From JAKIWV01 sp963773945 (lineage in GTDB: Archaea > Thermoplasmatota > Thermoplasmata > Lutacidiplasmatales > UBA184): a DNA stretch of 64,000 bases. The position numbers and the translations under genes are program-made. The notes under the pieces are model-generated. The model worked only from the letters and a program-made list of their open reading frames with translations. It did not search any database and was not told the DNA's origin. The DNA is taken from assembly GCA_963773945.1 (NCBI GenBank), contig CAVZDD010000003.1:620001-684000 (forward strand). Direction: 5' to 3'. Positions 6,871 through 15,651 of this stretch are shown here, piece by piece. The number at the start of each line of letters is the position of its first letter. Positions within the stretch are counted from its first letter, which is position 1.

Positions 6871-8929
6871 AGGCGTTCGGGCCGGAAACCCCGCGGGTTT
6901 CCGCGCCCTTTGTCGAGAGAGCCGCTGGTTCCCGTTCCCGGGTCCACCGGAGCCGGGCGCGTCGGCCGTAGAAGCGGTGGGCATGGCCCTGGAGGTCCGT
7001 GAGCGGCGTCATCCCGGGCAGCACTGAAGCGAATTGGATCGCCCGCCGGTCGAGGACGATCCCGATTCCGCGGTCGTGTTCCGACCGGATCATCCGTCCG
7101 AGGGCCTGGAGCATCCCCCGTTGGGTCGGCGCGAGGACCGCATACTCCCATCCCCGGCCCTGGGTGTGTTCGTCCAGGAACCGACGCAGGGCCTCCCTTT
7201 TGGCCGTGGGCTTCGGGAATGGGAGGCCCACCATGACCACGGCTTCGAGGGTTTCATCCGGGAAATCGATCCCTTCGGCGACCCGTCCCCCGGCCACACC
7301 GAGGAACGCCCCGGCGCCCGGGGCCTGCTTGAAGCCGTCGATCAACCGCCAGAGGTCCCCCATGGAGAGGGTGCGGGCCTCGACGACGGCACCGCGCGGC
7401 AATTGCGCCGCGAGGCCGGCGGCCAGAATCCGGTCCATCAGGGCGAAGCTGGGGAAGAAAACCGCCGTCTTGACCGGCAGGACCTCCAGGATCTCCGCGA
7501 TCCGATCGGCCAGTCGCTCGAGGGCCGTTGGGTCGTTCTGGAGCTCCTCGTACTGCGTGGTGACCCCGGGGTCGTAGAAGTACACCCGGTTCTCGGGCGG
7601 GAACGGCCCGGGCAGCTGGACGAGCCGACTCGTCTCCGGAAGCCCGAGAGCGTCCCGGTACTCCTCGAGCGGGGCCAGCGTTCCGGACATGTGGACGGAC
7701 AGGTGGCACTCTCGGATCGGCGCGGCGGGAATAGCCGCGTCCAGCGAGTAGGCTTCCAGCGAACGGCGCGGCTCCCGCGTGACCACCTTCACGTACTCGG
7801 GGGGCTCGAGTTCGGGCCACCCCAACAGTGTCAAGGCGACGGTGTGAACCCACGAGCGAGGGAGGCGACGTTCCCGGCGCCGTTCTTCGCGGAGTGTTTC
7901 GCCCCACGCCGCGAGCTGTTCCAAGTATCCCGTAAGCTGAAGCGACGTGCCGCCGACGGCCGTGAGGAGGGCATCCTCCAGGGCGCGCGGGGGGAGGATC
8001 CCGTCCTCCTCGCGGGCGTGCTGCCCGACCATTTCCTGAACGGACTGGGCGACCTTGTCGAAGAACTGACCGGCGGTGAGCCCGTCCGCGAGGGCGAAGT
8101 CGCCTCGCTCGGTCACCTCGGCGCGGGCTCGTCGTATCGAATCGAGCGGCAGCGCCACCGTCGAGAGATCCCGGAGGTGGTCGGGTAGATTGTGCGCCTC
8201 GTCAATGACAAGGTCGACCCGGTTGAGGCCCACGCCCATCCAACTGAGGAGGGAACTTCGAATGTGGGGGTGAAAGAAGAAGGCGTAAGGGGCGGTAACG
8301 AGCCGCGCCCGGCCCACGAGGAGTTTCGAAAGCTCGTAGGGGCACAGATTCTCGGCTCGACAATACTCCTCGTAGCCCGGGCCGGTGGGGAGCTGCTGGG
8401 CGAAGCGGTCCGCGAGCGAGTCGATGTCGGCCTGGAGCACCCGGGCGTAGTACGGGCATCCGTCCAGGTCCGTGAGGTCCACGCTGCGGCTCTCAGGCAG
8501 CTCGGTGGGGGGCGTAAGGAGCGTTCCGCCCTGGATGGACTGGCGTGTCGCACGCTTCCGGTCTCCGCAGAGGTGGCCGTACTCTTCGGCCGTGGCCCCG
8601 CGCATCTCCGCCATGCTTTCCAGCAGCAGGCAGCGTCCCTGTCGACCCTCCAGTCCCACGGCGAGAATCGGACGTCCCGCCCGCGCGCCGATGGCCCGGG
8701 TCTCCGAGAGCACCTGGGCCTCCTGGGCGTGGGTGCGGACCAGGTAGAGCACCCGGTGGTCGGCGGCTTCCGCGTGCTCGAGGAGGGGGGCGAGGGCCGC
8801 AACGGTCTTTCCGGAGCCCGTGGCGGCGTCCAGGAGCAGGACGCCCCCCCGCTCGACCAGGGCTTGGATCTCGTGGATCGTGGTTTCCTGTCCGGGGCGG
8901 GGTCGGTAAGGAAAAAGGGGGCTGATTAT
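6869..8929 (-). CDS. XPD/Rad3/DinG-family DNA helicase with 4Fe-4S cysteines; start codon non-canonical
   Basis: About 686 codons from an ATA at 8929. The first obvious start, GTG 8752, falls after Walker A and cannot be right. Order: LFPYRPRPGQ (Q-motif region), Walker A GSGKT (38-42), four cysteines for an FeS cluster (about 121, 158, 190, 196), DEAH box (about 243), and helicase motifs V-VI in the C-terminal half (GIDFPDETLEAV, QALGRMIRSEHDRG). It is a 5'-3' superfamily 2 helicase for repair or transcription-linked unwinding. No ATG, GTG or TTG is in frame between the 3' end of pntB and the GTG at 8752, so ATA/ATC initiation or a base error near 8929 is needed. Confidence 0.82.
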   Translation of the reverse strand: MISPLFPYRPRPGQETTIHEIQALVERGGVLLLDAATGSGKTVAALAPLLEHAEAADHRVLYLVRTHAQEAQVLSETRAIGARAGRPILAVGLEGRQGRCLLLESMAEMRGATAEEYGHLCGDRKRATRQSIQGGTLLTPPTELPESRSVDLTDLDGCPYYARVLQADIDSLADRFAQQLPTGPGYEEYCRAENLCPYELSKLLVGRARLVTAPYAFFFHPHIRSSLLSWMGVGLNRVDLVIDEAHNLPDHLRDLSTVALPLDSIRRARAEVTERGDFALADGLTAGQFFDKVAQSVQEMVGQHAREEDGILPPRALEDALLTAVGGTSLQLTGYLEQLAAWGETLREERRRERRLPRSWVHTVALTLLGWPELEPPEYVKVVTREPRRSLEAYSLDAAIPAAPIRECHLSVHMSGTLAPLEEYRDALGLPETSRLVQLPGPFPPENRVYFYDPGVTTQYEELQNDPTALERLADRIAEILEVLPVKTAVFFPSFALMDRILAAGLAAQLPRGAVVEARTLSMGDLWRLIDGFKQAPGAGAFLGVAGGRVAEGIDFPDETLEAVVMVGLPFPKPTAKREALRRFLDEHTQGRGWEYAVLAPTQRGMLQALGRMIRSEHDRGIGIVLDRRAIQFASVLPGMTPLTDLQGHAHRFYGRRARLRWTREREPAALSTKGAETRGVSGPNA

Positions 8930-9059
8930 GGTCGTGGGAGGGTCGGAGGACGTACGGTCACCTTGCTGACGAGGAGACCCCGGCGGAGGGCTTGAAGCTG
9001 AGCGTCTATGCGAACGCTTCCACGGACCCGAACGGGCTCGTGAAGGGACCGACGGCCGG

Positions 9060-10448
9060 TCAGAGCTTCTTGAGTTCCTGGATGAGCTTGGTCAGGCTGT
9101 CCTGCGCGTCCCCGTAGAGCATCCGGGTGTTGTCGCGGTAGAACAGCTCGTTCTCGATGCCGGCGAAACCCTTTCCAGACCCTCGTTTGAGCACGATAAC
9201 GTTCTTCGCCGCGTCGACGTCGAGGATCGGCATGCCAAAGAGCGGGCTCCCCTTCCGACGGGCCGCGGGGTTGACCACGTCGTTGGCCCCGATCACCAGC
9301 ACCACGTCGGTGTTGGCGAACTCGGGGTCGATCTCATCCCGGTCAAACAGTTTGTCATAGGAGACCCCGGCCTCCGCGAGCAGGACGTTCATGTGCCCGG
9401 GCATCCGGCCCGCCACGGGGTGAATGGCGAACTTCACGGTGACCCCCTTCTTTTCGAGCAGGTCGGCCAGCTCCCGGACCTTTCCCTGAGCCTGGGCCAC
9501 CGCGAGACCGTAACCGGGAGCGATGATCACCTGACCTGCGTAGGCCAGCATCGCGGCCACGTCGCTCGCCTCGATTGGCTTGAGAGAGCCCTGAACGGTC
9601 GTGCCCTCCTCCTCGGTGGCGCCAAAGGCGCCGAAGAAGACGTTCGAGATCGAACGGTTCATCGCCTTCGCCATCAGCAGGGTCAGCAGCGAGCCGGCGG
9701 AACCCACGAGGACGCCGGCGATCACCATCGCGTACCCGGCGTCGCCCAACGGGCCATTGACGAGGGCGAATCCATCGAGGGCGACCGCCATCCCGGTCAT
9801 CGCGTTGGTCAGGCTGATCACGACGGGCATGTCCGCGCCGCCGATCGGGAGGGTCAGGAGGACTCCGTAGAGCAACAGGAGCACGAAGAACGGCAGGAGC
9901 CAGATGGCGGAGAACTGCCAGAGCGCGAACACTCCGAAGCCGACGCCCACGATGAGCACCGCCGTGTTCACGAACTGGCGGCCGGGAAGGACGATAGGCT
10001 TCGACCGGAGCCATCCCTGCAGTTTCAGGAACGCGATCAGGCTCCCGGCGATCGAGATCGACCCGATGATGGCACCCGCTAGGCTCAGGTCCGCCGTCGC
10101 CCGGTTCCCCAGGTCGGAGAGGAGCTCGACCGCCCCGATGGCCGCCGCCGCGCCGCCCCCCATCCCATTGAACACGGCGACCATCTGGGGCATGGCCGTC
10201 ATCTGGACCACGCGGGCCCAGTACCAACCGGCGAGGCCGCCGATCGCCACGCCGATGAAGATCAAGGCGAAGTTGGAGAGGCCCGGACTGAAGAACGTCA
10301 CGACAACAGCGAGCAGCATCGCGATGCCGGCGTACAGGATTCCGCGACGGGCCGTCGCCGGACTGCTCATCGCCCGGAGGCCGAGAATGAACACCAGTAC
10401 GGCCACGACGTAGACCGCGTTGATCGCGTCTTGGACGGCCGCGGTCAT
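9060..10448 (-). CDS. pntB: NAD(P) transhydrogenase subunit beta
   Basis: 462 aa. About nine hydrophobic segments in the first 270 residues (proton channel domain II), then the NADP(H)-binding domain III with GYGLAVAQAQ, the HPVAGRMPGHMNVLL region, VIGANDVVNPAA and KRGSGKGFAGIENELF. Together with the two alpha subunits it couples hydride transfer from NADH to NADP+ to inward proton flow. Its ATG overlaps the stop of pntAB by 4 nt. Pnt genes are common in bacteria and patchy in archaea, so old lateral acquisition is likely. Confidence 0.95.
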   Translation of the reverse strand: MTAAVQDAINAVYVVAVLVFILGLRAMSSPATARRGILYAGIAMLLAVVVTFFSPGLSNFALIFIGVAIGGLAGWYWARVVQMTAMPQMVAVFNGMGGGAAAAIGAVELLSDLGNRATADLSLAGAIIGSISIAGSLIAFLKLQGWLRSKPIVLPGRQFVNTAVLIVGVGFGVFALWQFSAIWLLPFFVLLLLYGVLLTLPIGGADMPVVISLTNAMTGMAVALDGFALVNGPLGDAGYAMVIAGVLVGSAGSLLTLLMAKAMNRSISNVFFGAFGATEEEGTTVQGSLKPIEASDVAAMLAYAGQVIIAPGYGLAVAQAQGKVRELADLLEKKGVTVKFAIHPVAGRMPGHMNVLLAEAGVSYDKLFDRDEIDPEFANTDVVLVIGANDVVNPAARRKGSPLFGMPILDVDAAKNVIVLKRGSGKGFAGIENELFYRDNTRMLYGDAQDSLTKLIQELKKL

Positions 10449-10747
10449 GACGGACCTCCCTTCTGTTTCGAGCGGTCAAACATCGCGAGGATCCGCTCGG
10501 TGACCACGTAGCCGCCCGTGACGTTCATCGCCCCCATGACGACGGCGACCAGACCGATCGCCTGTTCGAGCGTCGTCTGGGCGATTCCCAGCGCAACGAT
10601 CGCCCCCACGAGTACGATCCCGTGGATGAAGTTCGAGCCGCTCATCAGCGGCGTGTGGAGAAGAGAGGGAACCCGGCTGATCACCTCGTATCCGGTGAAA
10701 GCGGCGAGGAGGGCGATGAAAAGGGCCGTCCAGAGATCCGCGGCCAT
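10445..10747 (-). CDS. pntAB: NAD(P) transhydrogenase subunit alpha, membrane part
   Basis: 100 aa with three hydrophobic segments (about 6-28, 38-58, 64-90). It carries the SRVPSLLHTPLMSGSNFIHG signature of the alpha-subunit membrane domain (PntA2), including the conserved HTPLMS loop. It assembles with PntB in the proton channel. The gene directly follows pntAA (no spacer) and overlaps pntB (ATGA), so subunits are made in a coupled series. The split into a soluble and a membrane alpha gene is the three-gene type known from Rhodospirillum-like systems. Confidence 0.93.
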   Translation of the reverse strand: MAADLWTALFIALLAAFTGYEVISRVPSLLHTPLMSGSNFIHGIVLVGAIVALGIAQTTLEQAIGLVAVVMGAMNVTGGYVVTERILAMFDRSKQKGGPS

Positions 10748-11887
10748 CTACTTGCCTGCCACCAGGAGGTCGGCGGTCGGTTTGTGCCGGACGGTACCTC
10801 CTGCGACGAGAAGGCTCGCGGCCAGAATTTCGTCCGAGTAATCGGTCACGAGCTTACCGTCGGATGTGATGAGAAGTCCAAGGAATGCCTGGAGATTCTT
10901 CGAGTACATCTGGCTCGCGTGGTAGGCCGTCTGGCTCGGGAGATTCAGGGGGCCCACGATCGTGACGTCGTTGACCTGGATGGTCTTGCCGGCCTTCGTA
11001 AGCTCGCAGTTGCCGCCGGTCTCTGCGGCGAGGTCGATCAGGACCGAGCCGGGTTTCATGCGGCCCACGGTCTCCTTCGTGACGAGCACCGGAGCCTTGC
11101 GACCGGGGATCGCCGCCGTGGTGATGACGAGGTCGGCCTGCGCGACAGCGTCGCTCACCATCTTGCTCTCGAGCGCCTTCTCCTCGGGGGTCAGCTCCCG
11201 CGCATACCCGCCCGCGCCTTCGGCGTTGATCTGAAGTTCTAGGAATTTGGCGCCCAGACTGCGTACCTGCTCGCCCGCCGCCCGGCGGACGTCGTAGCCC
11301 TCGACCATGCCGCCCAACCTCCGGGCGGTGGCGATGGCCATCAATCCGGCGACGCCGGCTCCCAGGATGAGAACCTTCGCCGGTCGAATCGTCCCCGCCG
11401 CGGTGGTCAACATCGGCAGGAATCGGGGGGAGAGCTCGGCCGCGATGAGGACCGCCTTGTAGCCGGCGGCGGTCGCCTGGGAGGAGAGGGCGTCCATGCT
11501 CTGGGCCCGCGTGATGCGAGGTACGAGTTCGAGGGCGAACGCGGTGAGGTTGCGGTCGCGCATCGTCGCAACCAAGTCGAGATTGCGCGAGGCGTTCATC
11601 AGGGCGATTACCACCGTGCCCTCGCGCATCAACTTCGATTCCGCGGCGGTTGGCGGCTGGACCTTGAGCACGATGTCGGCGCTACCGTAGAGTTCCTTGG
11701 CGGTGCCGACGATCTGGGCCCCCGCGGCGGTGAACTCCGTGTCGGTGAAACCGGCGTCTTCCCCGGCGCCGGTCTCCACGCAGACTCGGTGGCCGGCCTT
11801 GGCGAGGCGGCCGGCCACTTCCGGGACGAGCGCGACGCGCTTCTCCCCGGGGGCGACCTCCTTCGGGGCGACGACGCAGACCGCCAT
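10748..11887 (-). CDS. pntAA: NAD(P) transhydrogenase subunit alpha, soluble NAD-binding part
   Basis: 379 aa, soluble, homologous to alanine dehydrogenase. N-terminal VAPKEVAPGEKRVALVPE, the Rossmann loop VLILGAGVAGLMAIATARRLG near residue 170 and the YDVR acidic region define domain I, which binds NAD(H). It is the first gene of a tight pntAA-pntAB-pntB operon on the minus strand. Malate dehydrogenase lies 63 nt upstream on the same strand, which pairs an NADH source with NADPH formation. Alanine dehydrogenase itself is excluded by the adjacent membrane subunits. Confidence 0.93.
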   Translation of the reverse strand: MAVCVVAPKEVAPGEKRVALVPEVAGRLAKAGHRVCVETGAGEDAGFTDTEFTAAGAQIVGTAKELYGSADIVLKVQPPTAAESKLMREGTVVIALMNASRNLDLVATMRDRNLTAFALELVPRITRAQSMDALSSQATAAGYKAVLIAAELSPRFLPMLTTAAGTIRPAKVLILGAGVAGLMAIATARRLGGMVEGYDVRRAAGEQVRSLGAKFLELQINAEGAGGYARELTPEEKALESKMVSDAVAQADLVITTAAIPGRKAPVLVTKETVGRMKPGSVLIDLAAETGGNCELTKAGKTIQVNDVTIVGPLNLPSQTAYHASQMYSKNLQAFLGLLITSDGKLVTDYSDEILAASLLVAGGTVRHKPTADLLVAGK

Positions 11888-11950
11888 TTCGGAACCGACG
11901 CTGCGTAAGCCGCTGGGATATGAGGGTTACCAGTTCGATAGACTTGACCT

Positions 11951-12895
11951 TCACATCGGAAGGGCGGCGAGGACCTTCAGGTCCTCGCGGACCGCTTGAG
12001 CGCTCACATCGAACGCGGTTTGTTCTGACGGCGTCAGGTCGACTTCCAAGACTTTTTCAACCCCATCGCGCCCGATCAACGCCGGCACTCCGAAGCAGAG
12101 GTCCTGGAGGCCGTAGGCCCCTTGCAGGAAGGCCGTCACGGGGAGCACTCGCTTCTCGTCTCGGCCAACGGCCCGAGCGAGCTCGGCTTGGGACGCGGAC
12201 GGCGCGTAGAACGCACTGCCGGTCTTGAGCAGGTTGACGATCTCGGCGCCGCCCTGCTGGGTTCGCTTCACTATTGCGGAAAGTTTGTCGGTGGAGAGCA
12301 AGCGGGTCAGCGGAACGCCGGAGACGCTCGACAGTGAGAGGATCGGCACCATGGTATCCCCATGGGTGCCGAGAACGAAGCTCGTCACGTCCCGGGGCGC
12401 GACGCCGAGCTCGAGCGCCACGAAGGTCCGGAATCGGGCGGTGTCGAGCGTGCCGGATTCTCCGAAGACGCGGGCCGGGGGCAGGCCACAGACCTTGAGG
12501 AACCAGTAGGTCATCACGTCGACCGGATTCGTAACCACGAGCACGATAGAATGCGGAGCGAACTCCTTGACCGCCTGGGCGTGCCCCCGGAGGATGTCGG
12601 CATTCTTCGTCAACAGGTCCGAGCGGCTCATCCCCGGCTTTCGGGCAAGGCCGGCGGTTTCGATCACCAGGTCCGAATCCCGGATCGCGTCGAGCGACAA
12701 GCTGCCCGTGACCTTGGTCGAGAATCCGATGATCGGGGCAGATTCCTGGATATCGAGGGCTTTGCCCTGGGGCAGCCCCTCGATAATGTCGACCAGCACC
12801 ACGTCTTTGGCAAGGTCCATCTCGGCGAGCCGCTGGGCGAGGCTTCCTCCGACATTGCCGGCTCCGAATATCGCGACCTTCTGAAACGCTGCCAT
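11951..12895 (-). CDS. mdh: Malate dehydrogenase (LDH-like type, NAD-dependent)
   Basis: 314 aa from the ATG at 12895, preceded by GGAGGT; an ORF start 51 nt upstream adds a poor extension. Rossmann motif FGAGNVGGS, NAD-specifying aspartate in VVLVDI, ARKPGMSRSDLL loop with the arginine that selects malate over lactate, VTNPVDVMTY, and catalytic HGDTMVP. It interconverts malate and oxaloacetate in the citric acid cycle. A TTTAAT box lies about 40 nt upstream. It precedes the transhydrogenase operon and may be co-transcribed with it. Confidence 0.93.
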   Translation of the reverse strand: MAAFQKVAIFGAGNVGGSLAQRLAEMDLAKDVVLVDIIEGLPQGKALDIQESAPIIGFSTKVTGSLSLDAIRDSDLVIETAGLARKPGMSRSDLLTKNADILRGHAQAVKEFAPHSIVLVVTNPVDVMTYWFLKVCGLPPARVFGESGTLDTARFRTFVALELGVAPRDVTSFVLGTHGDTMVPILSLSSVSGVPLTRLLSTDKLSAIVKRTQQGGAEIVNLLKTGSAFYAPSASQAELARAVGRDEKRVLPVTAFLQGAYGLQDLCFGVPALIGRDGVEKVLEVDLTPSEQTAFDVSAQAVREDLKVLAALPM

Positions 12896-13003
12896 CCCGG
12901 TACCTCCGAAACGGGCGAGTGAGCCGGACTGTGGATTAAACTCCAACGCCGCCCCCGGACGACTTGGGACCCCTGAGCGAAAACTTGATTCCCAACGACC
13001 GGA

Positions 13004-13276
13004 GTGCTCACTCCGGCGGTCGCTGTGGACGTCGATACGGTGCTGGCCAGTGTCCAGGAGCGGGACAAGTGGCGGCGCCGCCTCGAGGTACTACAGACAG
13101 CGTTGGCCGACGTGCGGGACCGGGAGGTCCGGGTCGCCGCACGCCTTCGGCGCTTGAAGCGAGAGCTGGCAACCGTCCAAGAACTCGCGGAGGCAGTGTC
13201 CGGCGCCGCCGGACGTCTGCACCCGGCGAGCCAGGGGATCAATGCCCAGGCGCGCCCGAACTTCCCTGCTCGATAA
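13004..13276 (+). CDS. Small coiled-coil protein, unknown
   Basis: 90 aa from a GTG. Residues about 10-60 are charged heptad-like sequence rich in R, E, L and V (RDKWRRRLEVL...), predicting a long coiled coil; there are no cysteines or membrane segments. The last 35 nt overlap the next small coiled-coil ORF. I do not recognise it. The two ORFs, placed before ketopantoate reductase, may form a hetero-coiled-coil pair. Start choice and even coding status are uncertain. Confidence 0.45.
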   Translation: MLTPAVAVDVDTVLASVQERDKWRRRLEVLQTALADVRDREVRVAARLRRLKRELATVQELAEAVSGAAGRLHPASQGINAQARPNFPAR

Positions 13277-13472
13277 GCTCGAGGCGGTCGGCCGCTCCCA
13301 CGCGGAGGCCGAACTCGAGTTCGAACGACTGCGTCGCGAGGAAGAGTATCTTGTCGAGCAGATCGCGAAGGCCGACGCACAGGTCCGCTACTACCAGAAC
13401 CTGCTCATCGAGCTCAAGGGCGACTGGGGCCGGGACCCGGCCCTACTGGCCCTCCTGCGCCGGCTCGAGTAA
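13242..13472 (+). CDS. Small coiled-coil protein, unknown
   Basis: 76 aa from an ATG. Heptad pattern through most of its length (LLDKLEAVGRSHAEAELEFE...), ending LLALLRRLE. It starts inside the preceding ORF in another frame and ends 12 nt before the ketopantoate reductase GTG, so the three may share one mRNA. No family recognised. Its aromatic-containing QVRYYQNLLIELKGDWG stretch looks constrained, which supports coding better than for the ORF before it. Confidence 0.5.
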   Translation: MPRRARTSLLDKLEAVGRSHAEAELEFERLRREEEYLVEQIAKADAQVRYYQNLLIELKGDWGRDPALLALLRRLE

Positions 13473-13484
13473 GGAGGACTGCTC

Positions 13485-14411
13485 GTGCGCATCGTCGTGG
13501 TCGGGGCCGGGGCCATCGGCAGTCTCTTCGGCGCGCTGCTTCAGGCCGCGGGCAATGACGTGACCCTTGTGGGACGCCCCGAGCACGTGGCCGCCATCGC
13601 GCGGGACGGACTGAAGATCGAGGGACGAACCGAAGGGATGTTCCGGATCCGTGCGGTCTCGGAGCTGCCGCCGGGACTGGAAGCAGACCTCTGCCTCCTC
13701 ACCGTCAAAGCCTATGACCTGGGGGCTGCCGCCAAGGTCTTTGGCCAGACGATGAAGTCGCCGCTGCCGGTCGCGGCGCTCGAGAACGGCCTCGGTATCG
13801 AAGAAACGACCGAGCAGGCGCTGCTCTCCGCAGGCTGGGCCGATGCCAAATCGTGGATCGTACGCGGGATCAACTACATGCCGGCGACCTTCGTCGCGCC
13901 GGGAGTAATCCGACGTTCGGGGGACGGGGAGCTGCTGCTCGCCGACCTCGGATCCGGTCGTCACGCAGGGCCCATCGCGGAGGCCTTTTCGGCCGCAGGC
14001 GTGTCGGCTCGAGTCACCCAAGACCGGGAACGGGAAGTCTGGCGCAAGGTCCTCGTGAACGCGGCCATTGGGCCTGTCACGGCGGACCATGGAGTTCCCA
14101 ACGGCCGATTGCTACTAGACCCGTATCGGGGGCAGGCGCTTCGACTCCTCGATGAGGCGATCAGCGTGGCGCAAACCGAGGGGGTGCGATTTACCGACAC
14201 CGACGCGCAGCGGGAGCTCTGGCATGTCGTTCGGGCCACGGCGGAGAACCGGTCGAGTATGCTCCAGGACATGGACCGGGGCCGCCGGACCGAGATTGAT
14301 TCCATCTCGGGCGCGATCCTCGCCATAGGCCAACACCGCGGCCTTTCTCTTCCGGCAACGGAACTTATCGTCCAACGAATCCGCGCGAAAGAGCCTCGAC
14401 GGACCGGATGA
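13485..14411 (+). CDS. panE: 2-dehydropantoate 2-reductase
   Basis: 308 aa from a GTG with a strong AGGAGG site 8 nt upstream. N-terminal NADP Rossmann motif VVVGAGAIGSLFGALL; LTVKAYD segment; catalytic lysine region WRKVLVNAAIGPVTA near residue 186; C-terminal RTEIDSISGAI segment typical of the ApbA/PanE fold. It reduces ketopantoate to pantoate, here for archaeal coenzyme A synthesis, where pantoate goes on to pantoate kinase. The gene ends 62 nt before pgk. Other ApbA-family oxidoreductases act on different keto acids, so the substrate is inferred. Confidence 0.8.
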   Translation: MRIVVVGAGAIGSLFGALLQAAGNDVTLVGRPEHVAAIARDGLKIEGRTEGMFRIRAVSELPPGLEADLCLLTVKAYDLGAAAKVFGQTMKSPLPVAALENGLGIEETTEQALLSAGWADAKSWIVRGINYMPATFVAPGVIRRSGDGELLLADLGSGRHAGPIAEAFSAAGVSARVTQDREREVWRKVLVNAAIGPVTADHGVPNGRLLLDPYRGQALRLLDEAISVAQTEGVRFTDTDAQRELWHVVRATAENRSSMLQDMDRGRRTEIDSISGAILAIGQHRGLSLPATELIVQRIRAKEPRRTG

Positions 14412-14440
14412 CTCCGACCGCTCGCCGTTTCGAACCGTAC

Positions 14441-14448
14441 ACTAATAG
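14441..14448 (+). promoter_or_regulatory. TATA-like box upstream of pgk
   Basis: ACTAATAG sits about 28 nt before the pgk GTG at 14473, in an otherwise GC-rich gap. Spacing fits leaderless transcription. Confidence 0.5.
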
Positions 14449-14472
14449 CCCGGGCCGCCTCCCCGAAGTCCC

Positions 14473-15651
14473 GTGGAGAAACGCAATCTCCGGTCCGCGA
14501 CGGTCCGGGGACGACGCGTGCTCGTACGGGTCGATTTCAACGTCCCCCTGACGGACCAGGACCTCGTCGCCGACGATCGGCGCATCGCCGAAGCGCTGCC
14601 TACGCTCCACCATCTTCAGACCTCGATGGCCCGCGTTGTCGTCATTTCGCATCTCGGTCGACCCAACGGAACCCGGGACATGCGATTCTCCCTCCGCCCG
14701 GTGGCCCGGCGCCTCTCCGAGCTGCTCGGACTGCCGGTCCCGCTCGCTAGCGATTGCGTCGGAATCGCGGCGATCAACGCCGTGTCGGGGCTCAAGAACG
14801 GCGAGTTCGTGATGTTGGAGAACCTCCGATTCCACCCGGGCGAAGAGGCGAATGACCCGGCCTTCGTCGCCCAACTCTCCCAACTCGGCGAATCGTTCGT
14901 CGAAGAGGCCTTCGGCGTGCTGCACCGCGCCCATGCCTCGACGGTAGGGCTGCCGAAGCGGCTGCCCTCCTGCGTCGGCTTCCTGGTCGAGCGGGAGGTC
15001 CGCGAACTGTCCCGACTGCGCGACCAGGCCGAACGGCCGTACATGGCGCTCCTCGGCGGTGCGAAGGTCGCGGACAAGCTCCCCCTCCTCGCGAGCTTCC
15101 TTGGTCGCGCGGACACCCTGCTCATCGGAGGCGCTCTCGCCTTCCCGTTCCTCCGCGCCCACGGGGCCCAGCTGGGCGCCTCTCCGAAGGAGGAGGGCAT
15201 GGAGGGGGTGGTAACCGAGTTCCTGGAATCGGCGAAATCCGCGGGCACCGAAGTACTGCTCCCGGAGGACGTGGTCGTGCTGGCGCCGAATGGCACCGAG
15301 CCGGCGACGGTGGCCGTCCACAAGGTCCCAGCGGACGCGATGGTCTTCGATATTGGCCCCGCGACCCGACGACGGTTCGCGGAGGCGCTCGGCCGTTCCC
15401 GGACCGTTTTTTGGAACGGCCCGCTCGGAAAGGCCGAGGACGCTCGGTTCGCCGAGGGGACCCGTGCCGTATTGGCCGCGCTAGGCCCCGTCCCCGGCTA
15501 CCATGTATCCGCCGGCGGTGACTCCGCGCGGATCGCGCTAGAACTGGGGGTCAGTGGGGTCTTCCAGTACGCCTCGACCGGCGGGGGTGCGGCCCTCGAG
15601 TTCGTCGAGGGACACGAGCTCCCGGGCTTGGCCGCGATCCCCGACGTGTGA
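14473..15651 (+). CDS. pgk: Phosphoglycerate kinase
   Basis: 392 aa from a GTG. VRVDFNVPL, ISHLGRPNG, MLENLRFHPGEE, LGGAKVADKLPLL, the hinge FWNGPLGKAE and the nucleotide loop VSAGGDSARIALEL are all present, so both lobes are complete. It transfers phosphate between 1,3-bisphosphoglycerate and ADP. The usual NDAFG...HRAHAS motif reads EEAFGVLHRAHAS, a small departure at the first positions. The 3' end overlaps the convergent cutA gene by 101 nt. Likely leaderless mRNA from the TATA-like box 28 nt upstream. Confidence 0.95.
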   Translation: MEKRNLRSATVRGRRVLVRVDFNVPLTDQDLVADDRRIAEALPTLHHLQTSMARVVVISHLGRPNGTRDMRFSLRPVARRLSELLGLPVPLASDCVGIAAINAVSGLKNGEFVMLENLRFHPGEEANDPAFVAQLSQLGESFVEEAFGVLHRAHASTVGLPKRLPSCVGFLVEREVRELSRLRDQAERPYMALLGGAKVADKLPLLASFLGRADTLLIGGALAFPFLRAHGAQLGASPKEEGMEGVVTEFLESAKSAGTEVLLPEDVVVLAPNGTEPATVAVHKVPADAMVFDIGPATRRRFAEALGRSRTVFWNGPLGKAEDARFAEGTRAVLAALGPVPGYHVSAGGDSARIALELGVSGVFQYASTGGGAALEFVEGHELPGLAAIPDV

